Origin: Nipponacmea schrenckii
Taxonomy: Eukaryota > Mollusca > Gastropoda > Lottiidae
Direction of reading: 5' to 3'
Assembly: GCA_030562195.1 (NCBI GenBank)
Contig: CM060200.1
Span: 36,153,468 to 36,217,467, forward strand
DNA: 64,000 nt
Positions 1-13,409 of the stretch are shown here, in pieces; position 1 is the first letter of the stretch, and every line of letters starts with the position of its first letter. The position numbers and the translations under genes are program-made. The notes under the pieces are model-generated. The model was not told where the DNA came from. It saw only the letters and a list, made by a program, of their open reading frames with translations, and did no database searches.

Positions 1-14
1 TTAAGTTTACTTAC

Positions 15-183
15 CCAGTAACAGATTAATTAAAGACAATATCACCAATGTAACGCCATAAGTTAAATTTACAGGAAGTCTGGAAACTGGTGCCGTAAAA
101 TCATAAATACACACAATAGTAAGAATAACGAAAGAACAATAAGTTCCTGCAGTTGTTGCCACAGAACTGCTTATTGCAGGCAT
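15..183 (-). CDS. Partial membrane protein, first coding exon only
   Basis: Reading the minus strand, an ATG at 183 opens 56 codons that run to a good splice donor (G|GTAAGT) just below position 15. The rest of the gene lies off the left edge. An in-frame TAA lies eight codons upstream of the ATG, so the start is plausible. The peptide has two hydrophobic stretches separated by a short loop (…CIYDFTAPVSRLP…). By eye this resembles the first two helices of module 1 in the divergent gene at 935 (…IENIYDGPFTHT…), so it may be a paralogue of that transporter-like part. This is a hand alignment of a short segment. A chance ORF with a chance donor cannot be excluded. Confidence 0.45.
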
Positions 184-934
184 ATTGTGTCCCGAAAATT
201 TGAGTTAACGAGCAATACTATTTTATAAACTACACAGGGCTGTTAAAGATTCAGAACGTTATGAATGGAGGGTATTTGTTGACTAACGATAAAAGGGAGG
301 GATTACGGATATAGGCGGGACTTTTACACACTATCTTTCTAAATCCATTCTTCCATAACATTTACGTTGATTTTTTTTCATCCGGTACGTACAATGTCCA
401 CTAAATACCCACAGTTAAACTAAGCGAGACAATAATCTTTCCTAGAAATACCCGGGGTATCATAAAGGCACGCACATCCTGGTTCGCCGATTGGAAGATT
501 AGATAAATTAATGACCAACCATAACGTCTACATTAAAATAAATATATCTATCATGGATAAGTCCGTGTTGATATGGACATGGATGGCTCATTGAACCCTT
601 TATTCCGTAGGCGTTAGCGTCCGGAAGATCCTGCATCCTGATATCGAATGACGTGTCGAAGTTTTGAGTGGCTATTTCCTGAGATTAAATAAAAAGGGAT
701 TCCTTGGTGATGGTACTATTCTATTTTAAGAACTAATCATGATGATTAAATTCATTGGTGTGTGACATTAATACTTATATATATTCTGGTCGGAGCTGTT
801 GATAACATGTTGTCAACAATGGAAAGACACAGGTTATTTTTTGAACAATCTTGGATAGGCAAAGTATAGAATTTAGCATTTATTTAACTTGAACAAAACA
901 GTGAAAATTGTGATAAGATAAGGACAAAGTAACA
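184..934. other. Spacer between two divergent genes
   Basis: No coding exon is apparent on either strand. The stretch separates the ATG of the minus-strand partial gene from the ATG at 935, so it should hold the 5' UTRs and promoters of both. No clear TATA box or initiator could be assigned. Confidence 0.4.
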
Positions 935-3900
935 ATGAAGTGGTTGGAACCCCAGCCAGAACTATTTGCATCGGTTCTATATGCTGAACCCGGTGCATTA
1001 GGGTTAATTGCGAATATTGTGGCAGCCCTGATAGTCGCTATAGAAAATATTTACGATGGACCATTCACCCACACAGCCTATATTTTAGCAGGTAATAACT
1101 TTTTTGACATTTCTTTATCTGTTGTAACTATAGATTGCCCATTTTAGGTGGTTAATGGCAGTAAATATGCATAGGACAACGGCTATTTTCTGTACTACGT
1201 AAGCAAATATAGTTGTTATTGGCGAGACAAAGATTGAAAATGGGCTCAGTCATCAACTTCATATAAAGAAAAAAAAATTGATTGGAGTCCTTTGAGATCA
1301 TACGATTTTCACTTCAGTCTTTTCTTGAGCTAGTAGTCAATGTCGTCTGGGTGTATTAATAACTAATGTTTGTCGTATTAAATAGTAGATAACAACCCAG
1401 CCCTGTGAAAATTCGTCTGACTCCACCTCTTTCTTATGACCATTCTTGAAAACGGAAGAAGAAAAGAGACACTTTTCTCGTATGCCTAAATAAATATTTG
1501 CGTGTTCCAAATTTACAGTTTTCGGGGATTTCAGATATAACCTATATATTATTATATTTTTAATACATGTGACCGTCACGAGAATGAGTAATTATTCTAT
1601 GACAAGGACTAATGTTATTGGAATATTAAACCTGATTATCATTGGCTATAAAATATGAAAATGAAAATTGATCAAGTTGTTTATTTCTCAGATATATAAA
1701 AATTGAAACTCATAGAAATGGAGACATTTTTTTTTCAAATAACATATTTGCGTTGTAGAATAATACAATAGTTCATGTTTTAAAAATGTCTTTCGGTCAG
1801 CATGTTATTGGTGTATTGAAAAGACAACTTTAATTTTTATTTTACGTCATTCTATCGGCAAGATCAGTTTTTCGCTGGCAACCTTCAAGTATGATTTTCA
1901 TAAAAATTGATTAAAAGATGTTTTAGAATTATTTTTTTTTTTTGTCCAATCTTGACCAATGAAAACATTTGACTGTGATTTTTAAGGGACACATTAAAAG
2001 AAAATATACTGTCGAGAGAAGTCCAATATGCGGATGGATTTTTTTTATTTTTTATTTATTTATTTATTTTTTGCATGTCAGTTAGTTAAACAATTAGGTA
2101 CAAATAGGTCTCGATGTAGTTTGTTGTAGTCCGTCACATATTTAGACGACTGTTATGTCTCTCTATAAGGACAAGGACACTATAACATTTAATTACAGAT
2201 AAACACAAAGCGAATCCTCTCTATCAACATTTTTGTCGACAAGACCAAACATTTTTGTCGTGAGAAAACAGTTTTTATTTTAAAAAAATGATCACGTATC
2301 ATGCACATCTTAAGCATTGTGGATTATTTTACTATTGATTTATTTAAAAAACTTTACATTTTTTTCTTCAATATAGATTTACAAATTAAGTTAATCTTAC
2401 AAAAAATGTTCACTGAGCTGATGAACGTCCTAGGTCGAAAAAGCAAGATATGAAGGTTCACTGTAATAGATAAAGGGTTGATTGATGGCGTTGGTGCTTT
2501 CACTAATATTGGGGTCTAGAGTTCTATAAAAAGTGGATGCTTTAGATCTTTACTACCTGTTTCTATAGAAACTCACCAGTGTAGTGATTCTGGTTCTGAA
2601 TGGGGAGGGTCTTTGAACCTAAAAAAAAAACTTTTGCGATCACATGCGTAATTCATGATAATCTGATCTGAAATGTGTTTTAAAGTTTTAACACAGCAAA
2701 CACAGAACCGATTGGGCAAAAGGAAGAAATAACATTCAAGGGTAGATAATTATTTCATATAGTAATTTGGTATATAAAAACTGTTTTGTTTATTCGTTGA
2801 CCTCAAATAAGGCTTTTTTAATTTCAATAACATTCATATACGACCCTCATTGTTTCCTTTTGTATGAGATATGTGTTATATAAAAGTTTCCCGCATTCTT
2901 TCATTCATCAATATTTTACGTATCTATTGTATTTTTCAGGTACACATCTTATCCTAATTGGTGGTCTCCTACAACTTATATCTGGTTTTCTCTGTTTCCG
3001 CAGAAATGATCATTTAACTGGGACAGCCTTTGTTGTCTTTTCTTCCTTATGGATGATAATTGGTACAAACTTTATTCTCAATGTAAACTTTAACCAGGAA
3101 ATAATGAGAACGGGGGTGTTGCCTGGATTAATTGGCTTCATGGCGGTGGCAGTAATTCTGTGCGCATGTGCTGTCACGGTGAACTATATTATGCCGCCGG
3201 TCATGTTAGCCTTATTATTGACTTTAATATTTGAAGGAGTCGGCTCATATTTCTCATGGGGCAGAAAAGTAGCCGCCGCTTTTGAAATATTCATAGTACT
3301 ATCAAGTTCCTATGCTTTTATAGTCATGACATTAAAAGGTGTGAGTCAACGGTACCTTTTACCTGGATTTGGTAATGCCCCATTTGATCCTTTGCTCATC
3401 AGGACCAAACCTGCAGCGAAGAAAAAGCATGAGAAAAAGAAGAATACTAAATATGCAGAACCAATGGGAATGGGATATATTGGTAACATTGTTCCTGCAG
3501 CTGTGTTAGTATTCCACCATTTGGGATTCTTTGAAGATTTTCGCCCGGCTATGCCTATGTTGATTGTTGGAGTTTTGTGTCATATATTGGGAAGTTTTTA
3601 CGCTTTTTTAAGACACGATTTGTTCCACTCTGTTCAATTTGTGATATATTTTGTGTTTTGGACAACCCGGTTCCTGCTTCAACTGTTCATAACGATTGGC
3701 TATCCTGTACATGACCGTTACCTATATTTTGGACAATGGGGATTAGTGGGAATGTTGCTGATCCTCTCTACAGTGTCCACATGTCAGAATCGAACAGTTT
3801 TCTTCTACAATATTCTGTTTACCATCACAAGTGTCTTATCAGTTGAGCAAATACCAACATCCGTCCATAACTACACATTTGGTTTCTCGGCAGCAGTACT

Positions 3901-6884
3901 AGCATTGGCATCAATGTATGTCGCCATGGCTCATCTTGCCAACTCAATCGCTGAAAAACCTATAATGTTCCTGGGATTAGAATTTATAACTCAAGAAAAC
4001 CTTACATCATTCTTTAAAAGAATTTTCAACCGGTTCAGGTGAGTCAGATTTATATACAATCTTATGCTACGTTTGCAATTGACGATAAATAATCGATTGT
4101 CTTCATTTAATTCTTCAAACGAAAACATTCTTTAAGTTATTTTTGAATTTCAGGGGAGAAGTGTCCAACAACAGCTACTACACTGATGATGATAAGGTCT
4201 CTATAAAGATAGTGGATACAGTTGGGATGGTGTCCAGTGCTTTGGCTCTATCATGTCTTGCACCAGTAGAGGCAACCAATACAGCCTTCCCTTTAACTGC
4301 AGTCATCGTTGCTGGTGTCTTCTTGCATCTATTTACCTCAAGATTGGCCTTTGCTGCTGGCAGTTTGGCTAAATGCTACATTATGGTTGTCTTAGCCCTG
4401 TTTTGGAGCATCTGGGGTGTGGTGCTTTATGATGGTAAGTCACAATATTTTAAGACTGTCGACCTGCTGAAAAAATATATCTGAAATAAAGGGTATGACT
4501 AAAATCAACATAACATTTAAGTCAGTTCCATTCAAATACAAAATATGTCGGTGACAGAATTATGACTACAATATTTTTTGGTGAACCGTTGTCCAGTTGA
4601 ACAATTGTTTTATGTAACTGATCCAATTGTTTGGTATTCAGTATTAGCTAATGACATTCAACTCTAATATACAATATTTATGAATATCTCGGACCTCTGT
4701 GGCAATTCTTTTGTTTGTTCTCGGTCGGTACACCTACTTCTAAACTCAAGGGCACATAATTGATATGTCTTAATGTTATAAACTTATTGGCATTTCAGAA
4801 ACACTTGCATACACACTACGACCAGCATCTATAGCCGTTCTCTGTCTACATACAGTATCAATGGTTTTATCAATAGCTTTCACTAGAGTCTGGGTACCAT
4901 TCTCAGTTTTTATGGAACTATGTGTCATAACTCTGGTGGTCAAATGTTTTGATGCCAATCCAGCTTGGATGATTTTAGTTACCTCTGTACTAACAGCTTG
5001 TATAGCATTTTATGTTGCTTTCGCCGAGATAACCAATTCTGTACTTCAAGAATACATTGTACCTGTTGGTGAACCATTCCTTAAGGTATGTAGGTTTCGA
5101 ATCATAGATATTCTAACTGATCCATAGATTTATTGTTCCTTATGTTATCATCTTCTGTACGACTAATTTATTTTCAAAATGTTTTAATAGACAGGTTTGA
5201 AAACCTTGAAAAATATGGCTGTTGCTCCATACAAAAAAAAAACTTATCTCATACCCGATATCTGATTCGGATGTAAACTTGCAATTTCCGACATAAGAAC
5301 CTGAGGCGTACAGGCAAAAAGGCGAACGAAAGGAACAGAGGTGAAATATCACTAAATAATTGACCTTATGTTAATGATAGACATTTTCAATACAGGAAGT
5401 TCAAGTTGAAGAAGAAAACCAAGAACCACCTTGCCCGTTATTTTCCTCCCAAAGAACATCAAGCCTTCTCAAAGTTGCTGATATTTTAGATGAAGGTGGT
5501 GTAGTTGGAACACCTACAGATACTGTTTATGCTCTTGGTGCTTCCTGTAAACATCCCGAATCTATCAAACGAATCTACCACATTAAAGGTCGGCCTCCAG
5601 AGAAACCTATCTGCTTGTGTTTGTCTGATCTTGATCAACTGGTGGAATCGAACCCTGTCTTTAGTCCTCTATTGTGGGCCTTTATGAGAAGATGTTATCC
5701 TGGTGGAATCAGCTGCGTTGTTCCTAAAGGTCCTTGGATGCAGAATCTTGGTTTAGGTGATGCTGTTCAATATGTTGGTACTAAAGAAAGTATATGTATA
5801 CGAGTACCAGACAGTACTGTATTGGCTTATCTTGTCAGTCTGTCCGGGCCTATAGCCTTAACGTCTGCCAATCCTAGTGGAGGTGATGATAGTATTCATC
5901 ATGATATGGTTATTGACTCATTAGGTGAGTAAATAAATTTATCACATTTCTTTCAATAGAAAGGAGCAGTTTTCCACCTAATGGCATTCTATCAAGTCAT
6001 GTGCAAGTTCTTTGGACGTCGTTCAAGTTGTTCTTTATATTCCCAAACAAACAGCACCTAACCTTTAACTTATATCATGTAGGGCACAAGCTGGATGGTA
6101 TCATTTGCGATGGCAAATCCAATGAATTGGTAGCATCTACTGTAGTGAACTGTCTAAAAATTGATGAAGGTACGTATTGCTAACGTTAAACAACCTTAAA
6201 ACTTATTCCCATACCAGTCCGAAGGAATTGATGTCAAAACGCCGCGATTTAGGACAACATTTGTGCCTTCATTTCGAGCAGATAAGCGTGCAACCAGGAA
6301 TTTTGTTAGAATTAAAATAGTTTTCGGTTTATTCCACAGTCTTTATCCTTCTTAAAAATAGACACTTTACAAAATAGATACCTGGCTAAGAGGAGATAAA
6401 TCTTCCCTTTAGACGTAAACTTTAGGTCTTTAAATACCGCTATCAAAAGGTATTTCTTGCTTCAAACTTAGCTCGGTAAATATTTCTCAGTCAGCTGGGA
6501 AGCAAAACAGTGTACAGAGGCACATTACCACAAACGGCAAAGCGTTGTTTTTTTAATTAAATGAATTTCGAGCAGAAAAGTAGGACAATAAACGCTGTTT
6601 TATAGTACTCTAAAAATCGATAGTAAATAAGTATGGTGTGCTTCGATAAATAAAAAAAATGAATTTAATTACAACCTACACGGAATAAATTAAAATGGAA
6701 AAAGTTTTTTTTAAATCATTATATAAAAATAACGTTAAACTATTATTCTCTTTCAGGAGTGATAACATATTTTCGAATTGGCTGTACACCGAAGGAACGT
6801 GTGGATCATTTATTTGAAGAAGCTAAAGCTGAAATCAACAGCACGTCCTCGTCAGTCAATGTTCCGGTCCCTTATAGTAAATGA
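935..6884 (+). CDS. Three SatP-like membrane modules fused to a YrdC/Sua5 domain
   Basis: Seven exons: 935-1091, 2940-4038, 4154-4434, 4799-5085, 5396-5924, 6083-6169, 6757-6884. Every junction is GT/AG and in phase, giving 855 residues. Residues about 20-608 form three successive six-helix modules (start near 20, 215 and 428). Each has a mid-module F-W or similar aromatic pair and ends in a Y-A/V-x-A-like helix followed by a polar, proline-containing segment. Modules 1 and 2 begin with an E-P-x-x-x-G motif like the NPAPLGL motif of the acetate/succinate transporter family. A Lys-rich linker separates modules 1 and 2. Residues about 620-830 are a YrdC/Sua5 domain with TPTDTVYALG, IKGRPPEKP, YPGGISCVVPKG, IRVPD and ALTSANPSG. 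In Sua5/TsaC these motifs bind threonine, bicarbonate and ATP to make threonylcarbamoyl-AMP for tRNA t6A. Exon 5 has no in-frame start of its own, which supports one fused product. The YrdC call is firm; the transporter family call is by pattern only. Substrate and localisation are unknown. Confidence 0.82.
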
Positions 6885-7373
6885 TAGTTCAGTGTCACGC
6901 TATAGCATATTTCAATCGGCCCTGAGTTTGTAAATATGTCGTGTTATTATAGCTTAATAGAAAACGACTTTTCAGTTTAGAAATCCAACGTAACTATCAA
7001 AACCTTTCAATATCTAAAATATTACTATGTATATAAGTTTGTTATTATTTAGCTATGCCTGCTATTTATTTATTAAGATTGTGTTATTTATTAAAATGTA
7101 TCATATAACAAAGTCTCTTGTCTTTTTATTAAATATGCCCATAATTGGTAATAACCTCTCTTTACGACCATAGGTAAATTTGACGCATTTTATACCAAGA
7201 ATATCAAAAAATATCTTCGCTCGTTAGTCTCAGAAACATGAAATATTTCAATAGCTTTTCTAAGATAATCAGTAGTAGTCACAGATTATCGTCGAAATAT
7301 GAGCCTCCAAACCCACGTGTGTCTATAATTATCTGCATTTCAAAATTAAAATGAAGACTAATCTTTTCTTAAA
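6885..7373. other. 3' flank of the transporter-YrdC gene
   Basis: AT-rich non-coding DNA after the TGA at 6882. An ATTAAA at about 7128 is the best candidate poly(A) signal. Nothing else was recognised. Confidence 0.35.
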
Positions 7374-7857
7374 ATGGAAAAAGACATGAAAATAGAACGC
7401 TAGAGCGTTCCCGGAGCGGTGCCACCACAGTATAACAGAAGTTGGCCCCTGTTAAGGCAACGCCGTATACGCTTGGCCATCGCTGATGGTCCCTCCTACT
7501 GCTCCGAAAGCTTTGAGCTGCACAAAATATTGCAACAACGCCCAGTTTGGCAACGTTAGACGCATGTTCGTTGAAGCTTGGGTCCGCTAGGTCAACGCAA
7601 AATTCTTGAATGCTGGACCACCGCTGCCTCACCCGGGCAGTGATTAAACTCTGGCTTCAGCGGTGTACCGCGAAAGCAACGCCCGTGTTTTCGTGGTTTT
7701 TTTTTCATATTGCGCACGGTGACGAGCGTTGTCGAAATTCGGCCCCCTCTCCCTACCGTTCAAGGAACGCTCCAACAAGGTTATGCCGGTATGACCGGGA
7801 TACACAAGCTACAGTTCATAGAAACTATTTCTCTCACAAAATATAACTTTCCATTTT
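7374..7857. other. GC-rich island, possible transposon or RNA relic
   Basis: About 480 bp of distinctly GC-richer sequence lies within AT-rich flanks. Short inverted motifs sit near both ends: AAAATGGAAA near 7374 against TTTCCATTTT near 7848, and GAGCGTTCC near 7403 against GGAACGCTC near 7763. Open frames on both strands (7369-7632 minus, 7610-7846 plus) match no family I recognise. It could be a non-autonomous transposon or a structured RNA relic. I compared it by eye with remembered snRNA, SRP RNA and RNase P/MRP motifs and found no match. Confidence 0.35.
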
Positions 7858-7947
7858 GGTAAAAGGGAAATAAACAGTTACAATAATTATTTCCCTTGAA
7901 TATTTATTTTAAAAACATTAAGAATATATGGTTTTTCACGATAATGT

Positions 7948-9470
<1,523 letters not shown>

Positions 9471-9479
9471 ACTCACTGA

Positions 9480-10677
9480 ATTAATATTGAAGTTAAAGGC
9501 AAAAACTCAAAAACTGTTCATGGAAAATTGTCAAATTAGAACTTGACCACCATCTTATTATTTCAATACTCATACCAAGTTTCATCAAATGTATTAAAAA
9601 ATTGTAGCTTATTTTGCAAGCACAAATATTTTTGACGCAATTTTACTAAGTCAAGGGCAATAACCCAAAAACCATTTGTTAAAAAAAGTCAGAAATTCAA
9701 TCTTGACTAATGTCAATTCTGATGCTTACACCAAGTTCCATCAAAAAAAAAATCACAACCACAATAGAATTTTACTAAGTCAAGGGCAATAACTCAAAAA
9801 CCTTCCATGCGATAATTTCCATTTTCGAACTTGACCGAGATATCATCAATATATACATGTATACCAAGTTTCATCAAGATTGGATAAAAACTGTAGCTTC
9901 TATTGTGAATACAACCCGAATTTGACGCATTTATACTAAATCAAGGGCAATAACTCAAAAACCGTTCATGCGATAATTTCCATTTTCGAACTTGATCGAG
10001 ATATCCATAATATATACATGTATACCAAGTTTCATTAAGATCGGATAAAAACTGTAGCCTCTATTGTGGATACAACCCAAATTTGACACGTTTTTACTAA
10101 GTCAAGGGCAATAACTCACACCAAGTTCCATCAAAATGCTTTAAAAATCACAACCACAATAGAATTTTACTAAGTCAAGGGCAATAACTAAAAAACCGCT
10201 CATGCGATTATTTCTATTTTCGAACTTGACCGAGATATCATCAATATATACATGTATACCAAGTTTCATTAAGATCGGATAAAAACCGTAGCCTCTATTG
10301 AGGATACAACCTAAATTTGATGTGTTTTACTAAGTCAAGGGCAATAACTCAAAAACCGCACATGCGACTATTTCTATTATCGAACTTGACCGAGATATCA
10401 TCAATATATACATGTATACCAAGTTTCATTAAGATCGGATAAAAATTGTAGCCTCTATTGTGGATACAAACCAAATTTGACGCGTTTTTACTAAGTCAAG
10501 TGCAATAACTCAAAATCCGTTCATGCGATAATTTCCATTTTCGAACTTGACCGAGATATAATCAATATATACATGTATACCAAGTTTCATTAAGATCGGA
10601 TAAAAACTGTAGCCTCTATCGTGGATACAACAAATGTGGACGGACCGACGGACGGACGGACGGACGGACGGACAGGG
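9480..10677 (+). repeat. Satellite-like tandem block, ~160-bp unit, GGAC tail
   Basis: A unit of about 160-161 bp recurs with anchor 'GCGATAATTTCC' or close variants at about 9811, 9972, 10206 (after an indel), 10366 and 10527. More decayed copies occur from about 9480. Each unit carries 'AAGTCAAGGGCAATAACTCA', 'CGAACTTGACCGAGATAT' and 'ATACCAAGTTTCATTAAGAT'. The block ends in a pure GGAC-type microsatellite (about 10638-10673). This pattern fits the 3' part of a dispersed molluscan element that has multiplied in tandem. Small ORFs across 10510-10881 are by-products of the repeat. Confidence 0.85.
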
Positions 10678-10939
10678 TCGACGGCAATATACGTCCACAT
10701 TTCCATGTGGGCGTATAAAAATACATCTAAATGGATGACAACAATCGGGACTATATGTATGCCATTGACTGGAAAACATGTTTTACAGGTTATGCCATCT
10801 TCACAATGTCAAGCTGTATTAAAAACTCCGTCTTATACCTTGACATCATTATGCTCTTTTTTGTATCACAACAATTTGTAAAAACAGAAATTGGATCGTA
10901 CACCAGCGATACAGCCAACCAGTACTCTCGACAGTAAAC

Positions 10940-12030
10940 GTTAATCAATAATTATCGAGTAATGTAATCGATAACTCGTACTGATAATCATCACAATCCA
11001 ATCGATTCATTTACAAGGTATTAGACAGGGGTTCGTGTAGCTTGAAATTCTGGAGTTATCCGAACCAAGTGTTGACAATAGTTCGTTACTCACACAGAAG
11101 AATGGAAATTACTCATGCATTTCACTGATCATCGATGAGTACTTTTGCATTTGAGTTATTAGTCACGGGATTTTCTGTGGTTAGGCAACCAAAAATAGCG
11201 TAGAAATATGTTTAAAAAATATGAAGAATATGTTTAAAATATAATCGTGTAAAGCCTATTAAAATCACGACGTTTTCTAAATCACTATTTACAAGGAAGA
11301 TTTAAAAGGAAAATTTTATATATAGGACACATAACATAACTGGTAAACTCAATTATTGATGTGGTCGTAACCTAGCTGGTACATGTTATTAATGAATGCT
11401 ACCTCTTAGAACAGACATTAAAGTATCAAACTAAGTATCTACTAAATTATTGTTGAAAAACGCATTTAAACAGCGTGTTCCAAAGTTTCAAGGTAAATCA
11501 ACAAAGACTGAACAAACCTGAACCAAATAGTGTCTAAATATACGAGGTAACATTGTAGGCTGTCGTGTTTGAAGACTCTCTCTCTCTGTTCGCCTCCTCT
11601 CCTTTCACCCTACGAACTGAAAAATAAACAGACGTCAAATACTATTTCAGGATTGTGTCAATACCGAACACGTTGTGTCTTTTACAAAACACAATGTCAT
11701 ATTTCGTTTTACTTCCTAGTACATTATCAAATAGGTTATTCTATTATTTACTAAGTCAGTATTATCAATACATTATGGCTACTATCATAAATTCCGAATA
11801 CTTGTTTCGGTCCTTCTATTTGAACTATTACCATCCGTCTATTCTGTTTCAACTAATTATCTATCTCCTAATCTGATTGAATTTTAATTAATGTTGAAAA
11901 TTTTTAAAATCTCAGAAGATTGAGACTTCAGTCGAATAAACAATATAATTTTTAAAGGGTTCAAATAAGTTTTGGACACTCTGTGGCTCAGAAAATACAT
12001 GTATTTTTGAGAAAACCGACGAGTGAGAAC
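10940..12030. other. Intergenic, nothing recognised
   Basis: AT-rich sequence with short stop-ridden frames. A small CT-rich tract lies near 11576-11600. No exon, RNA or element could be supported. Confidence 0.3.
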
Positions 12031-12039
12031 AGTTTGAGG

Positions 12040-12132
12040 GAAATCCTTTGAGTCCCGGATGACAGAAATTCGTATCGGAAATGACGTAAAATCTGATCAT
12101 TTGACATCCGGGTAACTTGTTGATAAGGACAA
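12040..12132 (+). promoter_or_regulatory. Putative elongin C promoter and non-coding exon 1
   Basis: A short cluster holds ETS-like cores (TCCCGGATGA, TATCGGAAAT, CATCCGGGTA) and an ATF/CRE-like TGACGTAA. It is followed by a donor-like AA|GTGAGT at 12132/12133. The elongin C coding exon is preceded by an acceptor (TTTTACAG, ending at 14261) and 22 bases of leader, so a non-coding upstream exon is expected. This is the best candidate I see. It is inference without transcript evidence. Confidence 0.35.
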
Positions 12133-12179
12133 GTGAGTTTGTACGCATTCTTGTTTTGTGTACATTAGAAGGGAATTTT

Positions 12180-13405
12180 CCCTCAAATATATAGATCCAG
12201 TGAAGTAAGTCTAAACCTAGCCGATCTGCCTTTTCCTTTGTATGTCATTCTCCATTTTAAAACAATTTTTTTGGACCATAGCCTTATTATATTCCCAATA
12301 TGATAGCTATAACAATCAAAACAATTGCTATTACTATTAGGCTAAACTAAAAAGTGTGCTTATTTATGATCATGAAACTTAGATTACTATGGATTGAAGA
12401 CCAATGACATGTATTAGATTTGATTTTGAGTGTTTATAAAATGACTAAGAAAACTCAATAAATTGTATACTGTGGTTTGATAGTATGCAAAGCATTGAAC
12501 TAGTTTGTTGCTGTAAATCAAGTCTTATAATAGTCTACTTTATAACATTAGTAATATTACATTAGATCTATTATAATAAAATTATATAGAATTATACTGA
12601 TATAGTTTTCTCAGATTATCCGTTAAAGAAAACTATCAATTTAGCTTATTAAAGACAAGTTCCTTTTATAGTTTCCACCAGTCCAGTGTAGACAATTCAG
12701 TAACATAGTTTTCTCCACAGGTTTTAGAAAAACATCCTCAAAGGCATTTCTGACTGACTACATCATAATATTATCAGAATTTCTCTACTTACTGCATGAG
12801 ATCATAAAGGTCACTTTAAAGGACCAGCAACAGCCTGTTTTCTATGATACAAGGCAGGTAAATCTGACGTCTGAATATGAATACAGATACTGGTACCGGT
12901 AGCTAAAATTGAATTGATAAAATTACCTGGTGAGATAGTATAAGGAAATGTTTTATGCTTGTATCTTTTTTAGGCTTATGACTGTAAAAAAAAATGTATA
13001 TGAAGTTAATTGATTTAATTTCATTTAAGTTTCAGGTTACTGGTATCTACAAAAGCCTAAAAGGCACACCTAAAAGAAAAATATTTATTTTTCTGAATTT
13101 CTGATTCCACGAGTCAAAATTTCAGTTTTCCACTTGGCATAAGTCTTACTTTTACAGCATGGAATGAATATTTTAAGGGACCTATTCCATCAAGGATTGT
13201 GTTATAAAGAATTTAGATTTGTTACCGTACAAAAACTTCCCATTGAGTAATGCTGAAAAACAACTGATTAAAATTTGCAAAATGAAATTTTGAGTCTTGG
13301 AATTCTGAAATTTCAACTTGTGCAAAATATATTCAGCAAAATAAATTTGTTGGTGAAGACTTTTTAAGAATATAGTTTATGTAAAAATCATCCATCCCAT
13401 AATAA
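12180..13405. other. Probable 5' UTR intron, nothing recognised
   Basis: AT-rich sequence between the proposed elongin C non-coding exon and a MITE. No coding signal was seen. Confidence 0.3.
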
Positions 13406-13409
13406 TATA

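Noticed and set aside
4776..4958. Antisense ORF over exon 4 of the transporter-YrdC gene
   Set aside because: Shadow of the real coding exon on the plus strand.
7369..7846. Two overlapping ORFs in the GC-rich island
   Set aside because: No recognisable domain, opposite strands, and long frames are expected by chance in GC-richer DNA.
7374..7857. U-snRNA, SRP RNA or RNase P/MRP RNA
   Set aside because: None of the conserved motifs I know for these RNAs could be found on either strand.
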